Below are positions 49,385-57,245 of a DNA stretch of 64,000 bases, piece by piece. A program made the translations under genes and the position numbers. Under the pieces are notes generated by a model. That model saw only the letters and a list, made by a program, of their open reading frames with translations. It did not search any database and was not told the DNA's origin. Source of the DNA: Microbacterium proteolyticum (GTDB lineage: Bacteria; Actinomycetota; Actinomycetes; Actinomycetales; Microbacteriaceae); the NCBI RefSeq assembly GCF_014192415.1, contig NZ_JACHXY010000001.1, positions 1,054,001 through 1,118,000 on the forward strand. Reading direction: 5' to 3'. Position 1 is the stretch's first letter, and each line of letters opens with the position of its first letter.

Positions 49385-50704
49385 ATGGTCGATGCATTGC
49401 CCGTCATCGTGATCGGCGCCGGCCCCCAGGGCCTCGCCGCCGCCGCCCACCTGACCGAACGGGCCATGCCGGTACTGGTGCTGGAGGCGGGCGCTACGCC
49501 CGCGGCCGCGGTGTCCGAATGGGGGTACGTGCGCCTGTTCTCGGACTGGTCCGAACTCATCGACACCGCCAGTGCACGTCTGCTCGAGCCCACAGGATGG
49601 AGAGCACCGTCTGCGAGGTATCCGACCGGAGCGCAGTGGGTGGAGAAGTACCTCGCACCTCTTGCGGCCGCGCTGGGAGAGCGCGTCGTCTACAACGCGC
49701 GCGTGACGGGAGTGTCGCGGCGGGGGCGTGACCGGCTCGTGGACGCCGGCCGCGGCGATCAGCCCTTCACGGTGCACGTACAGCCTGACGATGGAGAGCC
49801 GTACCGCGTGCAGGCGCGCGCCGTCATCGACGCTTCCGGCACCTGGTCGACCCCCAACCCCGCGGGCGCGGATGGCCTGCCCGCCATGGGCGAGCGGGAG
49901 ACAGCCGATCTGCTCTCGTACCGCATCCCCGACTCTCGCGACCGCGCGGGCTTCGAGGGCACGCACACCGTCGTCATCGGCTCCGGACACTCCGCCGTCA
50001 CCGCCGTGCTGGCACTCGCACGCATGGCCCGCCGCGACCCGTCAACCACCGTGACGTGGGCGCTGCGTCGAGCAACGGCGGGGAACACCTTCGGAGGCGG
50101 CGACGCCGACGAACTCCCCGCGCGCGGAGCGCTGGGGATCAAGGCGAAAGAGGCCGTCGACGCCGGCCTCGTGTCGCTGCTGACCGGGTTCCGGGTCGAG
50201 CGCATTGCTCGCGAGAGCGACCGTCCCGTGCTCATCGCGGAAGACGGTCGCACGCTCATCGCTGACCGAGCTGTCGTACTCACAGGGTTCCGGCCCGACC
50301 TGTCGTTCCTCTCGGAGCTCCGTCTCGAACTGGACCCGACGCTTCAAGCGCCCGTCCGCGTCGCCGCCGAGGTCGACCCCAACGTTCACTCGTGCGGGTC
50401 CGTTGCCGCCACCGGCGCCGCCGACCTCGCCCAGCCCGAGCCCGACTTCTACCTCGTGGGAGCGAAATCCTATGGCCGCGCGCCGACCTTCCTAGCGCTC
50501 ACCGGGTACGAGCAGGTTCGCAGCGTCGCCGCAGAACTCGCGGGGGACCGGGAGGCGGCACGTCGGGTGGAGCTGCGTCTCCCCGACACGGGCGTGTGCG
50601 GTGGCGCGGGTCTGTTCGATGCCTCCGGGGCATCCCTCGGGGGCGCGTGCTGCGCCCCGACCCCGCAGGTTCTGCAGATCGGCCGCGCTCCAGCGGCTGT
50701 CTGA
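49385..50704 (+). CDS. arsO: ArsO-like flavoprotein (NAD(P)-binding FAD protein)
   Basis: A 439-residue flavoprotein found in actinobacterial ars operons. FAD binds at GAGPQG (11-16); a second nucleotide loop is VVIGSGHSA near 198-206; DASGTWSTPNPAG and VLTGFRPDLSFL are family-like. The C-terminal region carries Cys405 and a vicinal pair Cys422-Cys423 (GGACCAP), suited to binding trivalent arsenic. ArsO's reaction is not well established; oxidation or reduction of an arsenical is presumed. AGGAGGAG precedes the ATG. Convergent with arsC across a perfect terminator. Confidence 0.8.
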   Translation: MVDALPVIVIGAGPQGLAAAAHLTERAMPVLVLEAGATPAAAVSEWGYVRLFSDWSELIDTASARLLEPTGWRAPSARYPTGAQWVEKYLAPLAAALGERVVYNARVTGVSRRGRDRLVDAGRGDQPFTVHVQPDDGEPYRVQARAVIDASGTWSTPNPAGADGLPAMGERETADLLSYRIPDSRDRAGFEGTHTVVIGSGHSAVTAVLALARMARRDPSTTVTWALRRATAGNTFGGGDADELPARGALGIKAKEAVDAGLVSLLTGFRVERIARESDRPVLIAEDGRTLIADRAVVLTGFRPDLSFLSELRLELDPTLQAPVRVAAEVDPNVHSCGSVAATGAADLAQPEPDFYLVGAKSYGRAPTFLALTGYEQVRSVAAELAGDREAARRVELRLPDTGVCGGAGLFDASGASLGGACCAPTPQVLQIGRAPAAV

Positions 50705-50714
50705 CTTCCGTGGG

Positions 50715-50748
50715 AGAGGGGCGGGACGCTGGGGCGTCCCGCCCCTCT
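50715..50748. terminator. Bidirectional terminator between arsO and arsC
   Basis: AGAGGGGCGGGACGC (50715-50729) and GCGTCCCGCCCCTCT (50734-50748) form a perfect 15-bp stem with the loop TGGG, 10 bases after arsO and 5 before the arsC stop. Confidence 0.88.
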
Positions 50749-50753
50749 TGCGC

Positions 50754-51152
50754 TCAGCGGCTGAAGAGCGTCGCCTGAATCTTGTCGGAGACGGCTTCGC
50801 GCAGCGGGCGCACGGCGTCGGCGTCCCAGGCCTCCGGGTTGGGGAAAGACCATTCCAGGACCTCACCGCGCGGGGTCGACGGCAGGACGAGGCCCGGCTT
50901 CATCAACACGACGACGTCCGCGTGCTCGAGGTCGCCGTCCGTGACGGCGCGGGGAACCCGGTCCGTGATGTCCACGCCGAGTTCCGCGACTGTTGCAGCC
51001 ACGGCGGGGTTGACCTCATCTGCGGGCGCGAGTCCCGCCGAGGTGGCGATGAATCTGTCGCCGGCGAGGTGTTCGAGGAGAGCGGCGCCCAGTTGGGAGC
51101 GGCCGGCGTTGTGCTGGCAGATGAACAAGACGGTAGGGGTGCGATCGGTCAC
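50754..51152 (-). CDS. Arsenate reductase/LMW phosphatase-like protein ArsC
   Basis: A 132-residue low-molecular-weight phosphatase-fold protein. The P-loop is CQHNAGR (Cys12 to Arg18). In actinobacteria such ArsC proteins act as arsenate-mycothiol transferases. Compared with the two other ArsC proteins here it lacks the GDxCPIxPG motif; the equivalent region is VVVLMKPGLVLPS, so it is a divergent subfamily. The GTG at 51152 follows AAGAAG; the reading frame stays open for another 190 bases upstream but that part is not ArsC-like. Confidence 0.82.
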   Translation of the reverse strand: MTDRTPTVLFICQHNAGRSQLGAALLEHLAGDRFIATSAGLAPADEVNPAVAATVAELGVDITDRVPRAVTDGDLEHADVVVLMKPGLVLPSTPRGEVLEWSFPNPEAWDADAVRPLREAVSDKIQATLFSR

Positions 51153-51340
51153 GGTCTTCTTTCTCGGGTGGTCAGGAAGCGACGAGTGCCACGGTGCAGT
51201 GCGCCAGCCGTCGTGAAGGATGCCGCCCACCGGGTCCCGGTGGCGGTTTCGCGTACCTCGTGGGTCCGCGACCTCGCGTACGTGCACCTGCTCCACGCGC
51301 GTGTGGAGAGGGATGGATGCGTCGATGGTCGCCGAGTGCA

Positions 51341-52327
51341 TCACCGGGTGAGGGTGTCGTCCCGTTCAGCGGTCTCCTGCTGTGCATAAGATGCCAGACC
51401 ATTTACGGCGAGGTAATGCTCGGCGTCGGCGGCGGCCGAGCAGCCGGTGCCCGCAGCGGTGATCGCCTGCCGGTAGCGGTGGTCCACGAGGTCGCCGGCG
51501 GCGAAGACTCCGGGAAGGTTCGTCCGGGTGGTGGGCGAGTCGACGCGGACATAGTCGTCGGCGTCGACGTCGACCTGGCCGAGGACGAGATCGGAGCGGG
51601 GATCGTGGCCGATCGCGATGAACAGGCCCGTCGCCGCGAGCGCGGATTCCGCGCCGGTCACGATGTTGCGCAGACGGAGTCCAGTGAGGCGGTCGGCGCC
51701 GACTGCGTCGATGACCTCGGTGTTCCACAGCACGCGGATCTTCGGGTTGGCGAGGGCTCGGTCTTGCATGATCCTCGACGCGCGCAGGAAGTCCCGGCGG
51801 TGGATGAGGGTCACGCTGTCCGCGAAGCGGGTGAGGAACATCGCCTCTTCGAGTGCGGAGTCGCCCCCGCCGACGACGGCGATGTCCTGGCCTTTGAAAA
51901 AGAACCCGTCACAGGTGGCACACCAGGAGACTCCGTGGCCGGTGAGGTGCTGCTCGCCGGGGATGCCGAGCTTGCGGTAGGCGGAGCCCATCGCGAGGAC
52001 GACGGTGTGCGCCTGGAGGGTGGTGCCGTAGCCGGTGGTGATGGTCTTGACGGGGCCGGTGAGTTCGAGAGCGGTGGCGTCGTCGAAGACGATGCGGGCG
52101 CCGAAGCGTTCGGCTTGGGCGCGCATGTTCTCCATGAGATCCGGGCCCATGATCCCCGCGGGGAAGCCGGGGAAGTTCTCGACCTCGGTGGTGTTGACGA
52201 GAGCGCCGCCGGCTTCGACCGCGCTGGTGAGCACGATCGGTTTCAGGCCGGCGCGGGCGAGGTAGATCGCGGCGGTGTAGCCGGCGGGGCCGGAGCCGAC
52301 GACGACGACGTTCTCGACACTGCTCAT
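51341..52327 (-). CDS. trxB: Thioredoxin reductase
   Basis: A 328-residue flavoenzyme that reduces thioredoxin with NADPH. FAD loop GSGPAG (11-16), redox pair Cys136 and Cys139 in WCATCDG, NADPH loop [12 protein letters not shown] near 155-166, and the terminal [17 protein letters not shown] are canonical. It overlaps the upstream arsC-type gene by ATGA, so here it serves to regenerate a thiol system for arsenate reduction; it need not be the housekeeping copy. No thioredoxin gene is adjacent. Confidence 0.93.
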   Translation of the reverse strand: MSSVENVVVVGSGPAGYTAAIYLARAGLKPIVLTSAVEAGGALVNTTEVENFPGFPAGIMGPDLMENMRAQAERFGARIVFDDATALELTGPVKTITTGYGTTLQAHTVVLAMGSAYRKLGIPGEQHLTGHGVSWCATCDGFFFKGQDIAVVGGGDSALEEAMFLTRFADSVTLIHRRDFLRASRIMQDRALANPKIRVLWNTEVIDAVGADRLTGLRLRNIVTGAESALAATGLFIAIGHDPRSDLVLGQVDVDADDYVRVDSPTTRTNLPGVFAAGDLVDHRYRQAITAAGTGCSAAADAEHYLAVNGLASYAQQETAERDDTLTR

Positions 52328-52998
52328 GCGGATGCTCCCTCAGGGGCGACACCGAGCGAGGCGAGCATCGCCTCGACCTTGGCGGTGATCTGGTCGCGGA
52401 TGACGCGGACGTCCTCGAGTGGAAGGCCGGCCGGGTCGGTGAGATCCCAGTCCTGATAGGTCTTGCCGGGGTAGATCGGGCAGGCGTCTCCGCAGCCCAT
52501 CGTGACGACGATGTCCGCGGCCTGAACCACGTCATCGGTGAGGGGCTTGGGGAACGCTTCGCCCACATCGAGGCCCAGCTCGGTGATCGCCTCGACCACG
52601 GACGGGTTGAGTTCCGCGGCCGGCATCGATCCGGCGGAGCGGACGTGGACGCGCCCGCCGGAGAGGGCTGCGGTGATGACGGCGGCCATCTGAGAGCGGC
52701 CGGCGTTCTGCTCGCAGACGAACAGAACCTCGGGCACGTCGTGCGCATACTCGCCCTTCGCTTGGGCGAGGGCGGTGAGGCGGTCGGTCGCGAAGCGGGC
52801 GGTCTGGCCGGCGAGGTGCGCCTTGACCTTCGAGGTTCGCAGCAAGCCCGTGTACGACTCGAGCACGTAGCGTTCGACCGTTTCGGTGGCGAAGATCCCC
52901 GTGAACCTGTGGCTGAGTTCGTCAGCGAGCCGCGCCAGGTACGCCTCCGGGTAGACCAGGCCGGGTAGCTCGCGACGGGCGCTGAAATCGACCATCAT
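52324..52998 (-). CDS. arsC: Arsenate reductase ArsC with N-terminal three-helix domain
   Basis: A 224-residue protein. Residues 1-85 form a helical bundle ([36 protein letters not shown]) seen in actinobacterial ArsC and ArsR-ArsC fusions. Residues 90-224 are the catalytic domain with P-loop CEQNAGR (Cys95, Arg101), [13 protein letters not shown] and the DWDLTDPAG loop carrying the general acid. Probable arsenate-mycothiol transferase or thioredoxin-linked reductase. Its start overlaps the stop of the preceding arsC gene and its stop overlaps trxB. Confidence 0.88.
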   Translation of the reverse strand: MMVDFSARRELPGLVYPEAYLARLADELSHRFTGIFATETVERYVLESYTGLLRTSKVKAHLAGQTARFATDRLTALAQAKGEYAHDVPEVLFVCEQNAGRSQMAAVITAALSGGRVHVRSAGSMPAAELNPSVVEAITELGLDVGEAFPKPLTDDVVQAADIVVTMGCGDACPIYPGKTYQDWDLTDPAGLPLEDVRVIRDQITAKVEAMLASLGVAPEGASA

Positions 52999-53408
52999 CA
53001 GGCCTTCGCGGGCAGCAGCTCGGCGAGCAACGCCTCGACGCGAGCCTTGATGTCGTCACGGATGGGGCGCACCTCATCGAGGGACTTGCCCTTGGGGTCG
53101 GTGAGCGCCCAGTCTTCGTAGCGCTTGCCGGGGAAGATCGGGCAGACGTCGCCGCAGCCCATCGTGATGACGGCATCCGACTCGCGCACCTGGTCGGTGG
53201 TCATCAGCGTGGGAACGGCCTGCGAGATGTCGATCCCCTCCTCCGCCATCGCCGCGATCGCCATCGGGTTGATCTGATCGCCGGGCTCGGAGCCGCCGGA
53301 GAGCACCTCGACGGCGCCGCCGGACAGGGCGCGCATGTAGCCGGCGGCCATCTGGGAGCGTCCCGCGTTGTGGATGCAGACGAACAGGACGGTGGGTTTG
53401 TCGGTCAT
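52998..53408 (-). CDS. arsC: Arsenate reductase ArsC (single-domain)
   Basis: A 136-residue arsenate reductase with P-loop CIHNAGR (Cys11 to Arg17), MGCGDVCPIFPGK and DWALTDPKG. It closely resembles the catalytic part of the neighbouring longer ArsC proteins, implying local duplication. GAGGAAGGAA lies before the ATG. It is the first gene of the arsC-arsC-trxB operon and has the palindrome CCATAGA-N6-TCTATGG 28 bases upstream of its start. Confidence 0.92.
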   Translation of the reverse strand: MTDKPTVLFVCIHNAGRSQMAAGYMRALSGGAVEVLSGGSEPGDQINPMAIAAMAEEGIDISQAVPTLMTTDQVRESDAVITMGCGDVCPIFPGKRYEDWALTDPKGKSLDEVRPIRDDIKARVEALLAELLPAKA

Positions 53409-53435
53409 GAGCGTTCCTTCCTCGAACACTCAAAA

Positions 53436-53455
53436 CCATAGACGTATATCTATGG
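53436..53455. promoter_or_regulatory. ArsR-type operator upstream of arsC
   Basis: CCATAGA-CGTATA-TCTATGG is a perfect 7+7 inverted repeat. The same half sites with the same 6-base spacer occur at 54385-54402 at the start of the arsR-arsC fusion gene, so the fusion protein probably represses both units. Confidence 0.75.
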
Positions 53456-53481
53456 GATTGGCCAGCGCCCGCCGAGGTCGT

Positions 53482-54387
53482 TCACGCCGCGTTCAGGTTG
53501 AGGCGGTCGAGCAGATCGCGCACGCGCCTGTCGATGTCGTCGCGGATCTCGCGCACGCGCGACAGGGGCAGGCCCACCGGGTCCTCCAGGTCCCAGTCGA
53601 GGTAGCTGCGGCCCGGGTAGATCGGGCAGGCGTCTCCGCACCCCATCGTGATCACGACATCGGAGGCGCGGACCACCTCATCGGTCAGCGGCTTGGGATA
53701 TTCCCCGGCGATCGGCACCCCGATCTCATCCAGCGCCGTGATGATGACCGCACGCACCGCGTCGGCGGGCTCCGATCCTGCGGTGCGCACGCGCACCCGG
53801 TCGCCGGCGAGGTGGCGCAGGATCGCCGCAGCGAGCTGGGAGCGGCCGGCGTTCTGTACGCACACGAAGAGGACATCGGGGATGCCGCTCCCCCCGGCGG
53901 AGTCCGTACCGACGCGCAGCGCGTCGAGGCGGTCGACAGCGAAGCGCGACGTCACCGAGGGCAAGAGCCGTGGCGGGTGCCCACGTTCGGCCAGGAGCTC
54001 ATGGCTCTCCCGCACGTATCGCTCGACGGTCTCGGAGGAGAAGGTTCCGGCGAACCGGGTCGAGAGGTCGCCGACGATCCGCTCGAGGACGTCACCGTCG
54101 ACGGAAGCGGCGTCAGGCGGAGGGCGCAGATAGTCGCTCACCCGGTCGAGTTGACCGGGTGCGATCGAGTACCAGACGTTTCGACCCTCCGGTTCTCGCA
54201 CCAGGAGGCCTCCCGCCGCGAGGGCGCGCACGTGGTGACTCACGGTGGGTTGGCGCAACTCCAGCGCGTCCGCCATCTTGCCGACGAGTTGGCGCCCGTC
54301 CGGGCTGGCGAGGATCATCGACGCGATGCGCGCCCGGGTGGGATCCGCCAGCAGGCGCAGGGCACTGGTCGAACCGACGGCATCCAT
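53482..54387 (-). CDS. ArsR-ArsC fusion: repressor joined to arsenate reductase
   Basis: A 301-residue fusion. Residues 1-88 are an ArsR-type winged helix (LADPTRARIASMIL; LRQPTVSHHVRALAAGGLL). Residues 97-160 are the three-helix domain (RFAGTFSSETVERYVRES). Residues 170-301 are ArsC with P-loop CVQNAGR (Cys176, Arg182), [12 protein letters not shown] and DWDLEDPVG. The ArsR part contains no cysteine, so it cannot sense As(III) through the usual site. Fusions of this kind are known in Microbacterium ars clusters. I choose the ATG at 54387, which lies inside its own operator and 7 bases after a TAGACT -10 box, implying a leaderless mRNA; an ATG at 54426 is the alternative. Confidence 0.88.
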   Translation of the reverse strand: MDAVGSTSALRLLADPTRARIASMILASPDGRQLVGKMADALELRQPTVSHHVRALAAGGLLVREPEGRNVWYSIAPGQLDRVSDYLRPPPDAASVDGDVLERIVGDLSTRFAGTFSSETVERYVRESHELLAERGHPPRLLPSVTSRFAVDRLDALRVGTDSAGGSGIPDVLFVCVQNAGRSQLAAAILRHLAGDRVRVRTAGSEPADAVRAVIITALDEIGVPIAGEYPKPLTDEVVRASDVVITMGCGDACPIYPGRSYLDWDLEDPVGLPLSRVREIRDDIDRRVRDLLDRLNLNAA

Positions 54388-54402
54388 AGATGCGAGTCTA
54401 TG
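54385..54402. promoter_or_regulatory. Operator/-10 region overlapping the fusion gene start codon
   Basis: CATAGA-TGCGAG-TCTATG on the plus strand is a perfect 6+6 repeat. On the minus strand it contains TAGACT, a -10 box, followed 7 bases later by the ATG of the arsR-arsC gene. Binding here would cover both the promoter and the translation start. Confidence 0.7.
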
Positions 54403-54487
54403 CGACGCGGAAGGTGTGACCCCCATCTCTTTCCCCGCGACGAACCCGCATCACCCCGCGCCGCTCGTCTGCGCCGGTGCGGGGACG

Positions 54488-55528
54488 TCAGCCCGCGACG
54501 ACGTGCGCGAGGGCCTCTGGCACCGCCACGGCCACCTCGTCGCCGGGGCCCAGGGGCGACACCGAGGGGATCTCGGCGTACAGCGTGAGCGCACCCGCGC
54601 GGATCACCACCTCGCTGCGCGCGCCCACCGGCCGCCGCGCCTGCACCGTGCCGACCGCGCGGAGCGGGTCGGCATCCGTCACCTCGCCGACCCGCACGTC
54701 TTCGTGACGGAACACCAGCGTCGCGGGCCCGTCGGCGACGCCGGGTGCCGCGGCCGCGCCGAGCGCGCTGCGGTGGATGCCGTCGCGCACCTCGCCCACG
54801 ACGGCATTGCGCCCACCCATGAGCTCGGCCGCGCGCAGGCTCCCGGGCTTCCGATACGCGTCGGCGACGGTTCCCTCGTGCAGCAGACGACCGTTCTCGA
54901 CGAGCGCGATACGGTCGGCCACGCGCGCGGCCTCGTCGCGGTCGTGCGTGACGAGGAGGATCGTCGGCGACACGTCGGCGCGCACGGCCTCGAGCAGATC
55001 GTGCATATCGGCGCGCAGCGCCGGGTCCAGCGCGCTGAACGGCTCGTCGAGCAGCAGCACGGCGGGCTCCGCGGCGAGGGCCCGCGCGATCGCGACGCGC
55101 TGCTCCTGGCCGCCCGACAGCTCCCCCACCCGCCGGGAGCCGTAGCCGGCGAGGCGGACGGTGTCGAGATAGCGTTCCGCGCGATCGCGGGCGCGGGTCT
55201 TCGGCATCCCCGACACCCGGTCCGAGAACGCGACGTTGTCGAGCACGGAGAGGTGCGGGAAGAGCAGGGAGCGCTGGAAGACCATTCCCACCCCCCGTCG
55301 TTCGGCCGCGATCGCGGCGACGTCACGCCCTCCGATCGAGACCGACCCGCGGTCGGGTGTCTCCAGTCCTGCGATGACGCGCAGGAGCGTGGACTTGCCC
55401 GACCCGCTCGGGCCGAGCACCGCCGTGCACGTGCCCGCCGCGACCGTCAACGACAGGTCGTCGAGGGCGGGGGCCGCCGACGCGGCGAAGGTCTTGGACA
55501 GGCCTGAGAGGGCCAGGTCGGCGCTCAC
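54488..55528 (-). CDS. ABC transporter ATP-binding protein, YnjD-like
   Basis: A 346-residue ATPase. Walker A GPSGSGKST (39-47), Q-loop GMVFQRSLLFPHL, signature LSGGQEQRVA near 137-146, Walker B LLLDEPFSALDP near 157-168, switch VTHDRDEA. A C-terminal TOBE-like domain of about 110 residues (ATLVFRHEDVRVGEV; EVVIRAGALTLYAEI) follows, longer than in E. coli YnjD and like iron/thiosulfate/spermidine-type ATPases. GTGA overlap with the permease gene. Last gene of a four-gene leftward operon. Confidence 0.88.
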   Translation of the reverse strand: MSADLALSGLSKTFAASAAPALDDLSLTVAAGTCTAVLGPSGSGKSTLLRVIAGLETPDRGSVSIGGRDVAAIAAERRGVGMVFQRSLLFPHLSVLDNVAFSDRVSGMPKTRARDRAERYLDTVRLAGYGSRRVGELSGGQEQRVAIARALAAEPAVLLLDEPFSALDPALRADMHDLLEAVRADVSPTILLVTHDRDEAARVADRIALVENGRLLHEGTVADAYRKPGSLRAAELMGGRNAVVGEVRDGIHRSALGAAAAPGVADGPATLVFRHEDVRVGEVTDADPLRAVGTVQARRPVGARSEVVIRAGALTLYAEIPSVSPLGPGDEVAVAVPEALAHVVAG

Positions 55529-56373
55529 GCGACCACCTCTTTCTCGGGGATGCCGCGCGCGCCGGCGCGGCGACGACGGCCGAGGGCGAGGACGGCGGCC
55601 AGCAGTATCACGGGCGGGGCGACCGCCGAGAGCGACATGAGCGCGACCGCGGCGTCATTGCCCAGACCGGCCGCGGCGGAGGCGACCACGAGCGGCAGGG
55701 TCACGACCTCTCCGCCGCCCACGATCAGGGTGACGATGTAGTCGCTCCAGGCGACGAGGAACGCCAGGAAGGCGGCGCGCGCGAGCGCCGGCGCGATGAG
55801 GGGCAGCTGCACGCGGCGGAGCACCTGCAGACGCCCGGCACCCAGGAGGCGTGCCTCTTCTTCGTACGACCGGTCGTAGGCGCCATAGGCGGTACGCATG
55901 ACGAACGCCGTATACGGCAGCGCCATCACCGTGAGCACCATCGCCACCCCCACGATGGGTGGCACGTGGGCGCGCAGCAACACGACGTTGACCCCGAGCA
56001 CCGCGGCGAACGGCGGCAGCGCCACGGGGGCCAACAACAGCACCGACACGAGGCGAGCGCCAGGGACCGCACCGAACGTCAGCGCGCGAGCCGCGAGCGC
56101 TCCGATGACGGTCGCGGCGACGGCGACGACGAGCCCGAGTACGAGGGAACGCCCCAGCGCCGGGAGGGCGCCGAAAGCGATGGCCGCCTCCACCGAGCGG
56201 CCGCCGAACGCGGCGGGGAGCGGGTCGGGAAAGGTCCAGCTCTCGGCGAACGACCACAGCACGAGGGGAAGAAGCGGAAGGGCGAACCACACCATCAGCG
56301 CCACCGCGACGACACGGCGCACCACGCGCCCGGCGCCGTGGGAGCGCGTGAGGGTGCTCTGCGGGGCGCTCAC
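55525..56373 (-). CDS. ABC transporter permease, second subunit (YnjC C-half-like)
   Basis: A 282-residue permease with six membrane helices, first at about 20-42. The EAA loop is SYEEEARLLGAGRLQVLRRV followed by QLPLIAPALARA, near residues 180-212. In E. coli the equivalent YnjC is one long protein; here the two halves are separate genes, which is common for iron- and thiosulfate-type importers. GTG start overlapping the previous stop (GTGA). Confidence 0.87.
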   Translation of the reverse strand: MSAPQSTLTRSHGAGRVVRRVVAVALMVWFALPLLPLVLWSFAESWTFPDPLPAAFGGRSVEAAIAFGALPALGRSLVLGLVVAVAATVIGALAARALTFGAVPGARLVSVLLLAPVALPPFAAVLGVNVVLLRAHVPPIVGVAMVLTVMALPYTAFVMRTAYGAYDRSYEEEARLLGAGRLQVLRRVQLPLIAPALARAAFLAFLVAWSDYIVTLIVGGGEVVTLPLVVASAAAGLGNDAAVALMSLSAVAPPVILLAAVLALGRRRRAGARGIPEKEVVA

Positions 56374-57245
56374 CGCCACGACGCCGTCCGTCGAAGGGCG
56401 GCGAAGGTCGCGGCCACGACCGCGAGGGCGATCACGCAAGTGACCAGCGCCACCGCAGCCGCCTCCGGCCGGGAGTCGAGCGAGACACCCTGGAACAGGC
56501 GCACCGCGAGCACGGGCAGAGGCTCGGGGGACGTGCGGCCGAGCAGCCACAGCACCTCGTACGAGCCGAGGGCGTAGACGAAGCTGATCGCCGCACCGAT
56601 CAGGATCGTGGGCGCGGTCAGCGGCAGCAGCACGTGGCGGAACCGCTGCGCCCGGCCCGCGCCGAGCAATGCCGCGGTCTCGTCGTAAGTCTGGATGCGG
56701 GTGGCGAGGGTCCCGGTGACGATGAGCGCGATGAACGCCGATTCCTTCCATGCCAGCTCGACGATCGCCGCGCCCCACAGGGGCCCGCCGACCCACGGCG
56801 CCCACGCCTCGGACGCGATGCCGAGAAGACGCGGCAGCACGCCGGCGTCCGAGAGCAGGAGCCCCACGGTCGCGGCGGCGATCAGGTGCGGGATCGTGAC
56901 GGTGACGGTACCGAGCACCGCGACGACGCGCGCGCTGCGCGTGCGCGAGACGATGACCACCGCCGCGATCGTGCCGACGACCACCGCGACGGCCGTGGCC
57001 GCGGCGGCGACGCCGAGCGACACCGCGACCGCGGCCCCCACCTCGCCCGGGCGAGCCGTGAAGGCCCCGATCCCGGGCCGCACGGGGCCGACCACCGGCA
57101 GCAACCCGAACGCCTGCAGCACCGTCGCGCCCACGCCGCCACCCAACACCACGAGAGCGAGCGCGACGGCCGGCAGCACCAGCAGCGCTCCGCGCAGCCG
57201 CTCGCGGGTGGAGCCGGAGCGGCGGGCGACGGGTGACCAGGTCAC
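56370..57245 (-). CDS. ABC transporter permease, first subunit (YnjC N-half-like)
   Basis: A 291-residue permease with six membrane helices. The EAA loop is TYDETAALLGAGRAQRFRHV followed by LLPLTAPTIL, near 195-220. It is followed by YALGSYEVLWLLGR, a family-like segment. GTG start overlapping the binding-protein stop (GTGA). Pairs with the downstream permease to form the heterodimeric channel. Confidence 0.87.
   Translation of the reverse strand: MTWSPVARRSGSTRERLRGALLVLPAVALALVVLGGGVGATVLQAFGLLPVVGPVRPGIGAFTARPGEVGAAVAVSLGVAAAATAVAVVVGTIAAVVIVSRTRSARVVAVLGTVTVTIPHLIAAATVGLLLSDAGVLPRLLGIASEAWAPWVGGPLWGAAIVELAWKESAFIALIVTGTLATRIQTYDETAALLGAGRAQRFRHVLLPLTAPTILIGAAISFVYALGSYEVLWLLGRTSPEPLPVLAVRLFQGVSLDSRPEAAAVALVTCVIALAVVAATFAALRRTASWR

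Noticed and set aside
51153..51344. Possible 60-residue N-terminal extension of arsC or a separate small protein
   Set aside because: The translated stretch has no similarity to ArsC and no ribosome site; the GTG at 51152 aligns with the family start.
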